Source of the DNA: Leishmania martiniquensis
Taxonomy: Eukaryota > Euglenozoa > Kinetoplastea > Trypanosomatida > Trypanosomatidae
Direction of reading: 5' to 3'
Assembly: GCF_017916325.1 (NCBI RefSeq)
Contig: NC_090169.1
Location: 229,501 to 293,500 of the forward strand
Length of the DNA: 64,000 nt
Part shown: piece after piece, positions 41,501 to 50,535 of the stretch
Layout of the letters: each line of letters begins with the position of its first letter
Position numbering within the stretch: position 1 is the stretch's first letter
Notes under the pieces: generated by a model
Database searches by the model: none
What the model was told of the DNA's origin: nothing
What the model saw: the letters and a program-made list of their open reading frames with translations, nothing else
Position numbers and translations under genes: made by a program

Positions 41501-44167
41501 CTGACGCAGCACGCCCGGTCACTCATCCTGTTCCTAGTGAAGCTCATCCAGGAAGTGAACGTTTACGTCGACGCTGTGGGTGTTCCAGGAGCGTTGCCGC
41601 CCCTCATCTCCTCCGTCGCCGCGTCGGCGGCTTCGATGTCTCCACAGTGGGAATCAACCCACCGCTCCATGCGCGGGGACAACTACGCTGACTGGGCGGC
41701 GGCAATGCCACCATCCGCTGAAGTGCGCTGGAACTGGCTACCGCAATCGGTCACCCAGTCGGCCCTTGTCGCATGGTACCTGCTGCGCTGCATCGGGGAT
41801 GCCACTCCGGCAGAAGAGGAAGCAATGCGCGAGCAGGCGCTGGACGTGACAGGCAAGAATGTTGTCGATGCCGGTGACCTCCACGACGGGGAAAACGAGA
41901 TGGCATCACACGAGGCGGCCTCCACCGCGGCGGTAGCCGCCGCCGCCGCCGCGTTTACCTCTGGCGCGAGCCGGCGAGGAAGCCTCGGGCACGACAGAGC
42001 CCCTCTGCGGGGCTGTGTCATAGCGAATCGGCAACTGCACGACGAAGCGGGCTTATCCACGTCGAACGTGTCGTCATCCGGATCCTCCATGGGTCCGCTA
42101 GAGGTAAACGAGGACGTCATCGCCGCGAGCGACCACTGTCATCCAGCCGCGTCATCGAGGGCGGCAAGCGATGGTGTGTCGGCGTCCTGCACGTCGAATG
42201 AGGCTTCAGCCCTGCCGCATGGCCACGCACTCCTGAGCGGCACGCCCTCGGAGGTGCTGTGCGTTCCGAATCTTTTCGCGGAGCAGGGCGGAGTGGACTT
42301 GCTCACGGCATGGCTTCGACATGTAATGCGCCTCTGTTTGCCATCACGTCCAGGGCGGCAGCGTGGCGCCGGCGCAAGAGCCGCTCCGCAACTCACGGCG
42401 GAGGAGGTGGAACGCCTGGCGCGCTATGGTGACACCTTCCTCCTCCTGCTGGACGTTTTTCGTGCCATAGTGATGGGCTGCAATGTCACCGAGGTGCGCT
42501 TTGTCGACTCTGGCGGGGTGCATGGAGTACTGGACCTGATAGAGGCCTACGCACTGGCGCACGGTCTCGTTCGCCAGGCCTCCCGGCACGCGCGCCTGAT
42601 GGTGGCCGATAGCTGTGTCAGCGCTGCTGTCGGTACCGCAGATCATAAGGAGCAAGAGGGCGTACTGTACTACGCCACAACGCTGTTGTGTGATCTTTTG
42701 CAGCGTTGCCCGCGCGCCATCGGCGCCTTCGCCGCGTGGCGCAGCAGTCGAATCGCTTTCTCTCCACTCACCCCCGACGTGTACGAGTGCCGGCTGCCCA
42801 GCGCTGAGGGCATTGGGGCGGTGCAGCTGTTTCTGTGCCTCTGGGCGGCAAAGATGCCTGCTCCAGAGGGTGGCGGCGCACTGGGCAGCGTCACCGATAT
42901 CCCTGGGAACTCGTCTGGTTTAGAGCTTCTTCGGGTGCAGCTGCGGCCAGCTCTACGTGCCGCGTTGAAAGAGGAGTATGTGTGCCGCCTGTTGCGCCGG
43001 CGCGCCAAGCTGGGGGCAGTGCCGGCGGACTCCATTCGCAACTGTTACCGTTACCTGCACTCCGAGACGGTGCCAGAAATGGCGTCGAGAACGAAAGACG
43101 AGGGCGTGCCGGACGCGAGTATGCTTGCATACATGGAGAAGCTTCTCGCCCGCAGCAGCAGACACTCTGCCGTGCCGCCGGAGCAGCAGATTGCCCTTCT
43201 CATCGACGGCGCGCTGGGGCTGTGCATCAAAGTGTACGGGTGCCTGTCCACCGTCGGGTTCGACTCGCTTCGCACCGCAGAGGCATCGGCATTTGAAGCT
43301 CCGTCGATGGGGGTGCGCCTCTCCTCGCTAGAGCGGTCCTTCCTGGTCCAGATCGCCGCGCTTCCGGCGTTGTGTGTGGACGAAATCATCGTGGCCATGG
43401 CCGAGGTCGCCCTCGGGTGCCGTTCGTTTCATGCGGAGGCGACCTCCGAGAATGGTGACTCTGGTGGCCACGCTGGTAACGACGCGACGGCGTGGCGGCC
43501 CACAACGCCAGACCAGCGAGTGCTTCGCACTGCAGCGCAAGAGGCCGCCGTTCGTGCCGGAGAGCTCAATCAGATTATTGATCTCGGGGCACAGGTGCAG
43601 CAGGTGCGCGAGTCGCAGCTGTACAGCCGCCTCCTTGTTACACAGCTGCGACAGCCGGTCGGGCGGCTGGCGGACGGTCGTCCAGGCGCTGTAAAGGGTA
43701 TGTGGAAGTCACAGCGGTGCTACTCCGTCACTCGCAAGAGCGATCTGGTCGGTGGTGGCAGACTCTCACTCTCCGCATCCAAGCTGGCTTCGCGGCTTTC
43801 GGCTCGCTTCGCAACGGAGCAGCTGCAGCGGCAGCAGCTCATCACCTCCACCATGCCTCTGGCGCAGCAGTTCGACGCCGTGCACACAGTAACGTCGGTG
43901 GGTGAAGCGCAGAGCAGCAACATCCTGCCCAGTAACGCGCCCTGTGTGCTGGGCAGCTACCACACGCCTTATGCCTCACTCATGGAATCTGTCAGCGCCG
44001 CCACCCATGAGCGACTCCCGGCTCTCGCATTTAACCCCGCGGCGCCGCCATCGCGCCACACTGTGCCCGTGACGCAGCGGCACCAACAGCGGCAGGCAAT
44101 GATCGCGCGAAGCCTCCGTAAGCTTCCGCTGGATGAGCCGACCCTGCAGGCTCCTCGCAAGCCTTAA
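38510..44167 (+). CDS. Giant helical-repeat protein, possibly CFAP69-like
   Basis: 1885 residues from the first in-frame ATG. The protein is largely alpha-helical with ARM/HEAT-like patterns, notably QLGFVDVLLMYVDM (about 825-838), GGVPVALHYLLNAPPEA (about 942-958) and an FRAIVMGCNVTEVRFVDSGG then VHGVLDLIEAY stretch (about 1320-1350). These 'missing neighbour/first in line' ARM units and the length of the helical core recall cilia- and flagella-associated protein 69, though similarity is not strong enough to assert orthology. Low-complexity Ala/Ser inserts split the helices, which accounts for the large size. The true start is uncertain: an acceptor at 38390 and ATG 38415 precede it in another frame, and one extra A in the six-A run at 38450-38455 would join that ATG to this frame, adding about 31 residues. 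Confidence 0.8.
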   Translation: MQIEAAVRHVAQLPAFVAWAPDKAAATPSLVGKYLESQVAQVAAQLKPIQQAGNYERLLLLLAELLDSDLAAGLTPRAVEGGVLDLMHGCAAAIVKGESDVYDNPHSSGRRRHGAAALTGAHFSCCHETAFGSTSDRSREKCRGIAVPIESLLPPLIDQPAKGLREVREDAGEDVTEDERTAAEMEIWETFMATSRAAATAEGAMRMPGAVAAATTVSSASGANAAHSFTPAAEAGVSPLAASSTPIVAIRSFPDALCALIERCTATPLVCLTLSDQQCQATAVRDLLRALLSITQGVNSNVVSTAECGATLDSHSPSSGHHTSVAASAALDLQAVRMAAWKGISRLLSRYLDGADSTAEAPTNAPRHGQQPCKAKSLRSVEAWKVGPEQLDIVSVFEDVTHQWSCTLAVLAAEKGLMSGLAVRGGGVNVKAEGGPFGAPGSSPGGRSGTDGSGPGDQLYVVLCVAHQIIAAEQRETTKASPQATPHKRLLPPLLIPVVLRTLSMISAASPLACRAASYAQLCVDVLWGATLLAPRESARQLLYGSMDAAGFAGACDGRCEGEAGVKGGEASPPAMDLFLALLQQFNEGHSAMHCELRDDLVCLLASLLRYDIQYVEDELGARRAAESGVQRVSFESLVCPATSPPMAETHTTPLTLSAATVEAINATVALLFETTCGAELTTTAYSVTATATAAFQSTGSDGVETFPAALLSLDAARRHALRFQSIATSVARRRELLDFKVYGWQLLAAHCSWQLAHLTYREYIRHKRSAAPTVGTALSFQEEHTASLQYVAEENPCDGAVTAALWGMQLSQLGFVDVLLMYVDMRTDEAAVVAWTQEELLRLEAEAWQLLTSMILFTQHLRTKSGGLQARYHHPRNQVLVAPQPQQRESAPSPCVSCASVDECNLGNDTKYAASDVNGTDDDTSRVLYGADKHFIDAGGVPVALHYLLNAPPEAESVKRWALITLAAIAGPSDIGEARGPSGAYASRELERVQTALTQHARSLILFLVKLIQEVNVYVDAVGVPGALPPLISSVAASAASMSPQWESTHRSMRGDNYADWAAAMPPSAEVRWNWLPQSVTQSALVAWYLLRCIGDATPAEEEAMREQALDVTGKNVVDAGDLHDGENEMASHEAASTAAVAAAAAAFTSGASRRGSLGHDRAPLRGCVIANRQLHDEAGLSTSNVSSSGSSMGPLEVNEDVIAASDHCHPAASSRAASDGVSASCTSNEASALPHGHALLSGTPSEVLCVPNLFAEQGGVDLLTAWLRHVMRLCLPSRPGRQRGAGARAAPQLTAEEVERLARYGDTFLLLLDVFRAIVMGCNVTEVRFVDSGGVHGVLDLIEAYALAHGLVRQASRHARLMVADSCVSAAVGTADHKEQEGVLYYATTLLCDLLQRCPRAIGAFAAWRSSRIAFSPLTPDVYECRLPSAEGIGAVQLFLCLWAAKMPAPEGGGALGSVTDIPGNSSGLELLRVQLRPALRAALKEEYVCRLLRRRAKLGAVPADSIRNCYRYLHSETVPEMASRTKDEGVPDASMLAYMEKLLARSSRHSAVPPEQQIALLIDGALGLCIKVYGCLSTVGFDSLRTAEASAFEAPSMGVRLSSLERSFLVQIAALPALCVDEIIVAMAEVALGCRSFHAEATSENGDSGGHAGNDATAWRPTTPDQRVLRTAAQEAAVRAGELNQIIDLGAQVQQVRESQLYSRLLVTQLRQPVGRLADGRPGAVKGMWKSQRCYSVTRKSDLVGGGRLSLSASKLASRLSARFATEQLQRQQLITSTMPLAQQFDAVHTVTSVGEAQSSNILPSNAPCVLGSYHTPYASLMESVSAATHERLPALAFNPAAPPSRHTVPVTQRHQQRQAMIARSLRKLPLDEPTLQAPRKP

Positions 44168-45907
44168 CTGGAGCGCCTTGCTTTGCGCACAGAGGTTGGG
44201 CATGGCTGGCGCTTCTCCCGCGTCGGCTCACGCGTGCGAGTCGTGGAGGAACTGCGTGTATGTATCGAGTAGGTGCGAGCGCCTGCCGTGAGGCAGGCGG
44301 CACTCCTAACGCGGGGCGTCTGTTTCCACTTGGCTCCTGCTACATCAAACAGATGAGCGAAAGGTGCGTCTCGGCTTCGTTGGGTACAAGGCGGTTCTTC
44401 TTTGCCCCATCTGTTGCCCTTGCCTACCTACCCCCCTCCCCCTCCCTCCCTCTCTCTCTAGGTATTGCCTGTCTTTTCTCTTTACCCTCTCGATGCCGCA
44501 CCCTGCGTGCCCCCTTCACTCCCCTCCCCTTCCCTCACGCAGACGCACGCACACCTCTGTGGATGGCAGCAACCACTTAGATGTAACATGTGCCTTCTAT
44601 TGACTTCGAGATCGCCTATAGTGTGTCTTTGCCTTTGCTCGGCCATTCCCTTCTCCCCTCCCCTTTGCAGACACACACACACAATCTCTTCTCTCTTTTC
44701 TTTTTCGCCTCTCACTGATGTACATACACGCGTGATAGGGGAAGGGGAGGCGCGATGAGGGGGGAATGGCCGCGCCTTTGCCGTCCTTTTCAACTCCTGA
44801 CTCCTACACAGAGAGAGAGAGAAAACGGAAGAGAAGTAGGCGCGTACATCAGTCGCTCTTGCTCTTGGCTGCAATGCGTCTTCGCTCGTATCTGTGTATC
44901 GATAAACGTGACGCTGGTGGCACTGGTGTTGTACGAAACGGTCCGTTTAGTTTTTTTTGACCTTTTCCGCTTTCTTTCGCTTCGGATGCCGCAACGGCTT
45001 CCATATGTTGACGTGTGTGTGTGTGTGTGTGTGGAGCTAGATGTACGTACGGTACCTGAGCACGACAAAACGTCGAGCCTCTTGACGCGTGTGTGCTGGG
45101 GGAGGTGGAGAGGCTCCACGCTCGACTGGCGAAGACGATAGTTCAAGACAATACATGCACAGGTGCACACCGAGGAGCAAAGAAAGTAGTCCGCAAGCGA
45201 GCTCGCCAAGTATGCTTGAGTCGCTTATCTGCTGCGCACCTGCTGAATGGCTGCCGAGACGCGAGAAGGTATGTCGAGGGGCTTCTTCCCCCTTCCCCAT
45301 TCCACTAATCTGCCCTCCGGAGCACGCAGAGGCCACGCTGGCGCGAGGCGGCCACCCGTCGATGCACCGGTTCGCCACCGGGGGGAAGGAAGGGGGGAGG
45401 GGATTCCAGGCGGCACATGACGCACTCATCTGAATCTCCCTTTCGAACCCCCTCCACACACACACACACTGCATGTATCTCACCCTTTTGAGTTTCAGTA
45501 CTTATATACCCTCCTCCACGGAGGTTTCACGTGTGCACCTGCATGCACGCGTGCCTGTAGGAAGGTCTCACGGTGTGTATCTTGGAGATATCGTTGAGGA
45601 CACACAACGGACACAAACGCCACAGCAACAAAAAAGCAAAAGAAGGGAACGCGCTCACGTCTCTCCGAAGGGCGTCGTTGCTGCCGTGTGGAAGAAAGCC
45701 CTTGACGGCTCCAGGTTCTGGCACCGAGGGGCGAGGGACAAGTGCGCACAGCAGAGTGTGGAGGACCTTTCGCTCTGTGTGTGTGCGACTGTGTGGCTCA
45801 TCCTCTCTTTTTTTAAGCGGAACGGGAGGAGGGGAGGGAAGAGGAAGAAAGGCGGGGCGCTGATATTTTCGGTGGCTTGTTCTCGTATTCAGCGCCCGCA
45901 GAACGCC
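44168..45907. other. Spacer upstream of EF4
   Basis: Contains C/T tracts (44430-44545), CA (44674-44684), GA (44811-44822) and GT (45014-45032) repeats. The predicted acceptor for EF4 is the AG at 45816-45817 after CATCCTCTCTTTTTTTA. No gene seen. Confidence 0.5.
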
Positions 45908-48427
45908 ATGAAGTGGTGCGGCGCACGGAGCAGCGGCGTCTCCTTTGCACCGTCTTCCAGTTTTCTGCGATGTCGGACTGCCCACCACAGAAGTGCATGC
46001 AGAGCGATGTGGTGTCAGAGTCTCTGTGCACGGCGCCTCATCGTCTGTGCAGGCCCCGGAAAAGGGTGGTGCATTACGCCTCTACTGGCGGAGCCTCGAA
46101 GGTACTGCAGCGTCTCTTCTTCCTCCACCGTTGATGCTGCCACGGCACCGGAGCACGGCGAAGACCTGTATGTGTCTCGCTACGCCATACCGGAGGACGC
46201 GCACCGTCTCGTCGGCACACCGCAGTTGCTGCCGCGTAACCCCGCGGATGAGGTTGCCTTCAAGAAAAACTTGATGAAGCGCTTTCCTCAGGCACGCATC
46301 CGCAACGTGAGTGTGGTGGCGCATGTCGACCACGGCAAGACAACACTTTCTGACGCGATGCTCCGCTTCTCGAATCTGCTGCCACCAGACGGGGCCACCG
46401 GCACCTTTACAGATCGCCTCCAGGTGGAGAAGGAGCGTGGCATCACGATCAAAGCGCAGACCTGCAGTGTACTCCTCACCGTGCGAGAGACGGGCGCGCA
46501 GTATCTGCTGAACCTCATCGACACCCCCGGGCACGTCGACTTTCAGTACGAGGTGTCGCGTAGCCTCTGCGCCACTGAAGGTGCGGCGCTGCTGGTGGAC
46601 GTGCGGCAGGGCGTCGAGGCACAGACCATGGCACAGTTCTATGCGGCACTTGAACAGAATCTCGCGATCATACCGGTGCTGACAAAGATGGACAGCGCCA
46701 TGAGTGACGCGGAGGTGGAAAAGACGCTGCTACAGCTGGAAGACAGCACTGGGCTGCTTAGCCACGAAGTTGTGCTGACGAGTGCGAAGAGCAAGCAGGG
46801 TATCGAACAGCTCTTCCAGCAGATTATTGACAAAGTGCCGCCCCCACGCGGTCGCGAAGGCTTCTCGGACATGACGCAGCTCCCAGCCATGCACCCTACC
46901 AGTGCAGAGAAGAAGCAGGTGGAGAAGGAGCTGGTGCCGCTGCGCGCTTTGCTCTTTGACTCCTGGACCTCTGAGAGCAGTGGCATGACTGACGCAGCTG
47001 CATTGGCGCCCGCGAGCACGCCGATGGCGTCGTCATCGCCCTCCAGACCAGTTGCTGGCGCAGGCGGCCAAAGTGTGACGAAGGACGGCATCTACGGCCT
47101 CATTCGGGTCATGGATGGCACCGTCACCCCAGGCACTGTCGTCACCTTCTTCCATTCCCGGAAGAAGCACGAGGTGCGTGAAGTGGGCATCATCCATCCA
47201 ACGCTGCACCCCACGGCGGCCCTTACCGCGGGTATGGTCGGTTTTGTCTTCTTCCCACGACTAACCAAGAGGGACGTTTGCATCGGCGACACCCTCTATA
47301 CGCTTCCGACGCGCAAGCACACGATGAGCGTGGCGGCGACAAGCTCTGCTGCAGCTGCGCCGAGCGCAGAGCCTACATCGCCGGCAGACCCAGCGAGCGG
47401 TCGCGATGCTAGTGGCGGTCAGTGCGCATTCGTCGTGGAGCCGATCCCCGGCTTCAAGAAGGTGTGCCCCGTCGTGTTCGCCGGCTTCTACCCTGACGAA
47501 GGTGTCTTTATTACGCAGCTGCGCGAGGCAGTCGATCTCCTGTGCGTCAATGACCCCTCCGTCACTGTGGAACAGCTGCAGTGCCCAGCGCTCGGCCCCG
47601 GCCTGCAGCTGGGCTTTCTCGGTCTTCTTCACATGCACGTCTTCAAGGAGCGGCTGCTCATAGAGTTTGGGCAGGCGGTGCTGGTCACACCGCCGCAGGT
47701 GCAGTACATGTACGTGGAGCTGCACTGCAACCCCGACGACCCAGCACAGCGGAAGCCTCTCTCCATCAGCAACTGGCGGTGGCCGCACGAGGGCGTCGGG
47801 GGGTACCTCGAGCCATTTGTTACCGCAACCGTGCTGACGCCAGGCGAGTACTTCAACGACATCAACAGCGCTGCGCTCAGCTCCTTTCGGGGCGAGATGC
47901 TGGATATGCGAGTGATTGACGACGCCCGGACGCTTGTGCGCTACCGTATGCCCTTGGCAGACCTTGCCCGCGGCTTCTTCTCGGCGGTCAAGAGCACCTC
48001 GCACGGGTACGCCACGCTAGAGTACGACAACCTCACCTACATGACTGCCGACTTGGTGAAGCTGGATATTGTCATCAACAAGGCACGCATCTCCGCGCTA
48101 TCGACAATTTGTCTGCGCCATGAAGCCAGCATACACGCCCGACGCATCATCGGCTCCCTCAAGGAGAACCTGCTCCGCTCCTCCGTTGACCTGCCACTGC
48201 AGGCGCTGGTGGGGAGCAAGATCATTGCCCGCGATACCGTCAAGGCGTACCGCAAGGATGTCACGGCAAAGATACACGCTGGCGATATTTCACGGAAGCA
48301 GAAAAAGTGGAACGACCAGAAGAAGGGCAAGGAGCGCATGGCTCGCCGGAGTGTCGGCACCGTGACGCTGGACCAAAGCGTGCTCGCAGCTGCGATAGGA
48401 GGGGAACGATTCAACACGGGGCGTTAA
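45908..48427 (+). CDS. GUF1: Mitochondrial elongation factor 4 (LepA/GUF1) GTPase
   Basis: Encodes 839 residues. The Arg/Ser/Cys-rich, acid-poor first 70 residues look like a mitochondrial presequence. G-domain motifs follow: G1 AHVDHGKT (138-145), switch I ERGIT (176-180), G3 DTPGHVDF (205-212), G4 TKMD (259-262, Asn of NKxD replaced by Thr) and G5 TSAKSKQG. Then come domain II ([14 protein letters not shown]), an EF-G III/V-like part, and the LepA-specific C-terminal domain with the GYATLEYDN and [17 protein letters not shown] blocks and basic tail. EF4 back-translocates or remobilises stalled ribosomes; this one would act in the mitochondrion. It is longer than bacterial LepA (about 600) because of the presequence and two Ala/Ser/Pro inserts (about 365-390 and 475-510). 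The start at 45908 follows the acceptor at 45817; an upstream in-frame ATG at 45473 lies 5' of it. Confidence 0.93.
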   Translation: MKWCGARSSGVSFAPSSSFLRCRTAHHRSACRAMWCQSLCARRLIVCAGPGKGWCITPLLAEPRRYCSVSSSSTVDAATAPEHGEDLYVSRYAIPEDAHRLVGTPQLLPRNPADEVAFKKNLMKRFPQARIRNVSVVAHVDHGKTTLSDAMLRFSNLLPPDGATGTFTDRLQVEKERGITIKAQTCSVLLTVRETGAQYLLNLIDTPGHVDFQYEVSRSLCATEGAALLVDVRQGVEAQTMAQFYAALEQNLAIIPVLTKMDSAMSDAEVEKTLLQLEDSTGLLSHEVVLTSAKSKQGIEQLFQQIIDKVPPPRGREGFSDMTQLPAMHPTSAEKKQVEKELVPLRALLFDSWTSESSGMTDAAALAPASTPMASSSPSRPVAGAGGQSVTKDGIYGLIRVMDGTVTPGTVVTFFHSRKKHEVREVGIIHPTLHPTAALTAGMVGFVFFPRLTKRDVCIGDTLYTLPTRKHTMSVAATSSAAAAPSAEPTSPADPASGRDASGGQCAFVVEPIPGFKKVCPVVFAGFYPDEGVFITQLREAVDLLCVNDPSVTVEQLQCPALGPGLQLGFLGLLHMHVFKERLLIEFGQAVLVTPPQVQYMYVELHCNPDDPAQRKPLSISNWRWPHEGVGGYLEPFVTATVLTPGEYFNDINSAALSSFRGEMLDMRVIDDARTLVRYRMPLADLARGFFSAVKSTSHGYATLEYDNLTYMTADLVKLDIVINKARISALSTICLRHEASIHARRIIGSLKENLLRSSVDLPLQALVGSKIIARDTVKAYRKDVTAKIHAGDISRKQKKWNDQKKGKERMARRSVGTVTLDQSVLAAAIGGERFNTGR

Positions 48428-49149
48428 GTCTAGGCGACTGTGCAGCAAGCGGGCGGGCGGGGGGTGGGTAAAACTGTTTGGCGTCTCTCGGGGGCGGCTC
48501 TGCTTACACCCGTTCCTTTTCGCCTTCATGCTGCTCCACCCTTCATCCTCACGAAACTTCAACCAAAGGGAAACGGCGAAAGCGTCACTGAATGCCGAGC
48601 GGTGTCTCGGTTCCGAAAAAGGGGGGAGGCGACGTGCAAGGCAGGTGCGTCGCGAAGGCGCATCGCCATTTTAGCCCACACAGAAACACACACAACCAAA
48701 CGCATGTTACATGAGTGCGCGTGCATATACATATATGCCTATATATATATATGTGTGTGTGTGCCCCTCTCTGCAGAGATTTCTACCCCTTCCCTCTGCC
48801 GCGACCCTTCGCTTCGCTCCTTTTCCGCTTTTTCTGTTGTGCTTCTTTTCGGTCGGGTGCAGATTGCCAAGCAGCCGTTCGGTATCCGCTTCACACAACC
48901 ACAACTATCACAACAAAAAAAGTGAGTGCCTTTCGTTTGATCCGTTCCCTTTTTTATTTTTTGCCGCCTTCCTTTTTTTTGTCCCTCTCTCTCTTACTCG
49001 TGCATTGTATTCTTCGCTCACCACCAACAACACCCACGCCCACGGCCCCTCCACGCTCACCTCACTTCCGCCCCCTCTCCATACGTATATATATATATAT
49101 ATATACGAGCTCTTCGTTGCCTATTCACCTCCCTGTCTTCCCCTCCGCA
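48428..49149. other. Spacer with TA repeats upstream of IF1-like gene
   Basis: Contains TA-rich stretches (48727-48751) followed by GT repeats, C/T- and T-rich tracts (48820-48850, 48948-48985), a candidate acceptor AG 48861-48862, and a 24-bp TA palindrome (49084-49107) just before the ATG. Confidence 0.5.
49084..49107. repeat. 24-bp TA palindrome in the 5' leader of the IF1-like gene
   Basis: CG-TATATATA...-CG forms a perfect palindrome of 24 bp with ends CG/CG, 42 bp before the ATG at 49150. If the acceptor at 48862 is used it would be in the 5' UTR as a hairpin. Confidence 0.8.
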
Positions 49150-49518
49150 ATGCAGCGGCTTGCTTGTGTCAGTCTTGTACGCCGCATGGCCGTCGCTCCT
49201 CTCGGCTCCGCCGCGGCGTGTCAGATCCCTTCCCGCTTCAGCTCGGACTACGTGAACAAGGCCGCCAAGAAGAAGGTACAGGAAGGTAACGATGAGCGGT
49301 GGCTCGAGGCTGAGATGGATAAGAACATTCTCACCCCAGAAGAACGCTACGCCCACGCTCGCGAGGTCGAGGCACTCAAGCGCATGGTCGCGCAGCTCAA
49401 GGAAGAGCACAAGGACAATCTCGAGGAGGCGGCGCGTGAGCGAAACAAAGAGCTTGAGACACTCAAAAAGGAGATGGGCGAGCTGCAGCAAAAGATCTCA
49501 AGGCTGACGGAGAAGTGA
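49150..49518 (+). CDS. Mitochondrial F1-ATPase inhibitor (IF1)-like protein
   Basis: Encodes 122 residues. The first 30 residues (MQRLACVSLVRRMAV..., Arg, Ser, no acid) form a mitochondrial presequence with likely cleavage near SRFSS. A basic KKAAKKK-type stretch and then E-rich helix follow: PEERYAHAREVEALKRMVAQ (about 62-81) and LKEEHKDNLEEAARERNKEL up to the end, a continuous amphipathic coiled coil. This is the layout of the IATP/IF1 family, in which the N-terminal helix inserts into F1 to block ATP hydrolysis and the C-terminal coil dimerises. Trypanosomatids are known to have such an inhibitor. Family assignment is by length, presequence and helix pattern; the canonical His-rich dimer segment is not evident. 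Confidence 0.7.
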   Translation: MQRLACVSLVRRMAVAPLGSAAACQIPSRFSSDYVNKAAKKKVQEGNDERWLEAEMDKNILTPEERYAHAREVEALKRMVAQLKEEHKDNLEEAARERNKELETLKKEMGELQQKISRLTEK

Positions 49519-50483
49519 GGGGAGGCAGGGAGAAAAAAAAAACAGCAACGCAGCCGCGCAGACCGCTCGTCTTGTGCGGAACCGCACTGCGGTAATGCAA
49601 GCATAGGAGGAAGCTAGCGTCTATGCACGGGTATGTGAGGCACGATGGCATACACCACTCACTCCTTAACTGACCACTGGACACATGCCAACATAAGCAC
49701 ACAGAAGCACTTATATCTATGCAAACCATGCGCCACTGCTCCTCCTCCCCCTCCCTTTACCTCAAGCTGTTTTTTTTTCTCTGTAGCTAGTCGAGGCCCG
49801 AGAGTTTGGAGTGGAAGGGGAGAGAGGGAGGGGTTAGTAGAATGGCTGCAGTGCTTCTCTGTCCCTTCTACTCCCGACTTGGCACGCTTGCTTGGGTAAA
49901 CGTATTTTCTTTTGTGTGTGTTTTTTGCGTTACGAGGACCTCTTTATCACTGCCACATCCCTTCCCTCCTTCTCCTATCCCTCGGCTCGCCTTCAAACTT
50001 TCGTAGGCACGTAGTACGAACAAGCATCAAAAAGGGCAGGGGAAATACACAAGGCTACTTACGTGTGCCTTCCTTAGGGTGTGGCACATGCGAACTGGAG
50101 GCAGAAGAGAGTGGCAGTGGAGACGAAGCACCAGATGAGTGTTGCTAAGCTCCTTGCTCTTCCTGTTGCTGTTTAAGAATCGCCTCGTCCACACAACGCT
50201 CAGTGGGGCGCGGCCCCCATGCATCTTTGCTCTCGCATCCCCCACCCACCCTCTCCCTCTTCATATTTATCCCTCTCTTTCTCCTGGTCTGGTGAATCCG
50301 TAGGGCCTCTCGCTACACTGGCAACCGTCGACAAAGCGCAACGTTCGCTCGTTTGTTTTCTGTTTCCTCTCACACAGCTCATCTCTCACAGAGGCCATTG
50401 CCCACACTGTTGCTTACTGAGGTGCAGATATCGGGCACTCGATTGAACGTCGTAAGCTGCGTGATCGCTGTCACACACACACA
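49519..50483. other. Spacer, no gene seen
   Basis: Contains an A-run (49533-49543), C/T tracts (49738-49785), GA-rich (49815-49840) and T/C-rich (50240-50290) stretches. The sequence 50020-50480 has no ATG-led gene-like frame. Confidence 0.5.
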
Positions 50484-50504
50484 CATCTCTTTTTCTTCCC
50501 TCAG
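50484..50504 (+). promoter_or_regulatory. Predicted spliced-leader acceptor
   Basis: CATCTCTTTTTCTTCCCTCAG ends at 50504; the chosen ATG at 50536 is the first in its frame downstream. Upstream in-frame sequence to 50353 has no ATG. Confidence 0.6.
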
Positions 50505-50535
50505 CCTAAGCGATCGCCTTTGGCGTGGATGGTCG

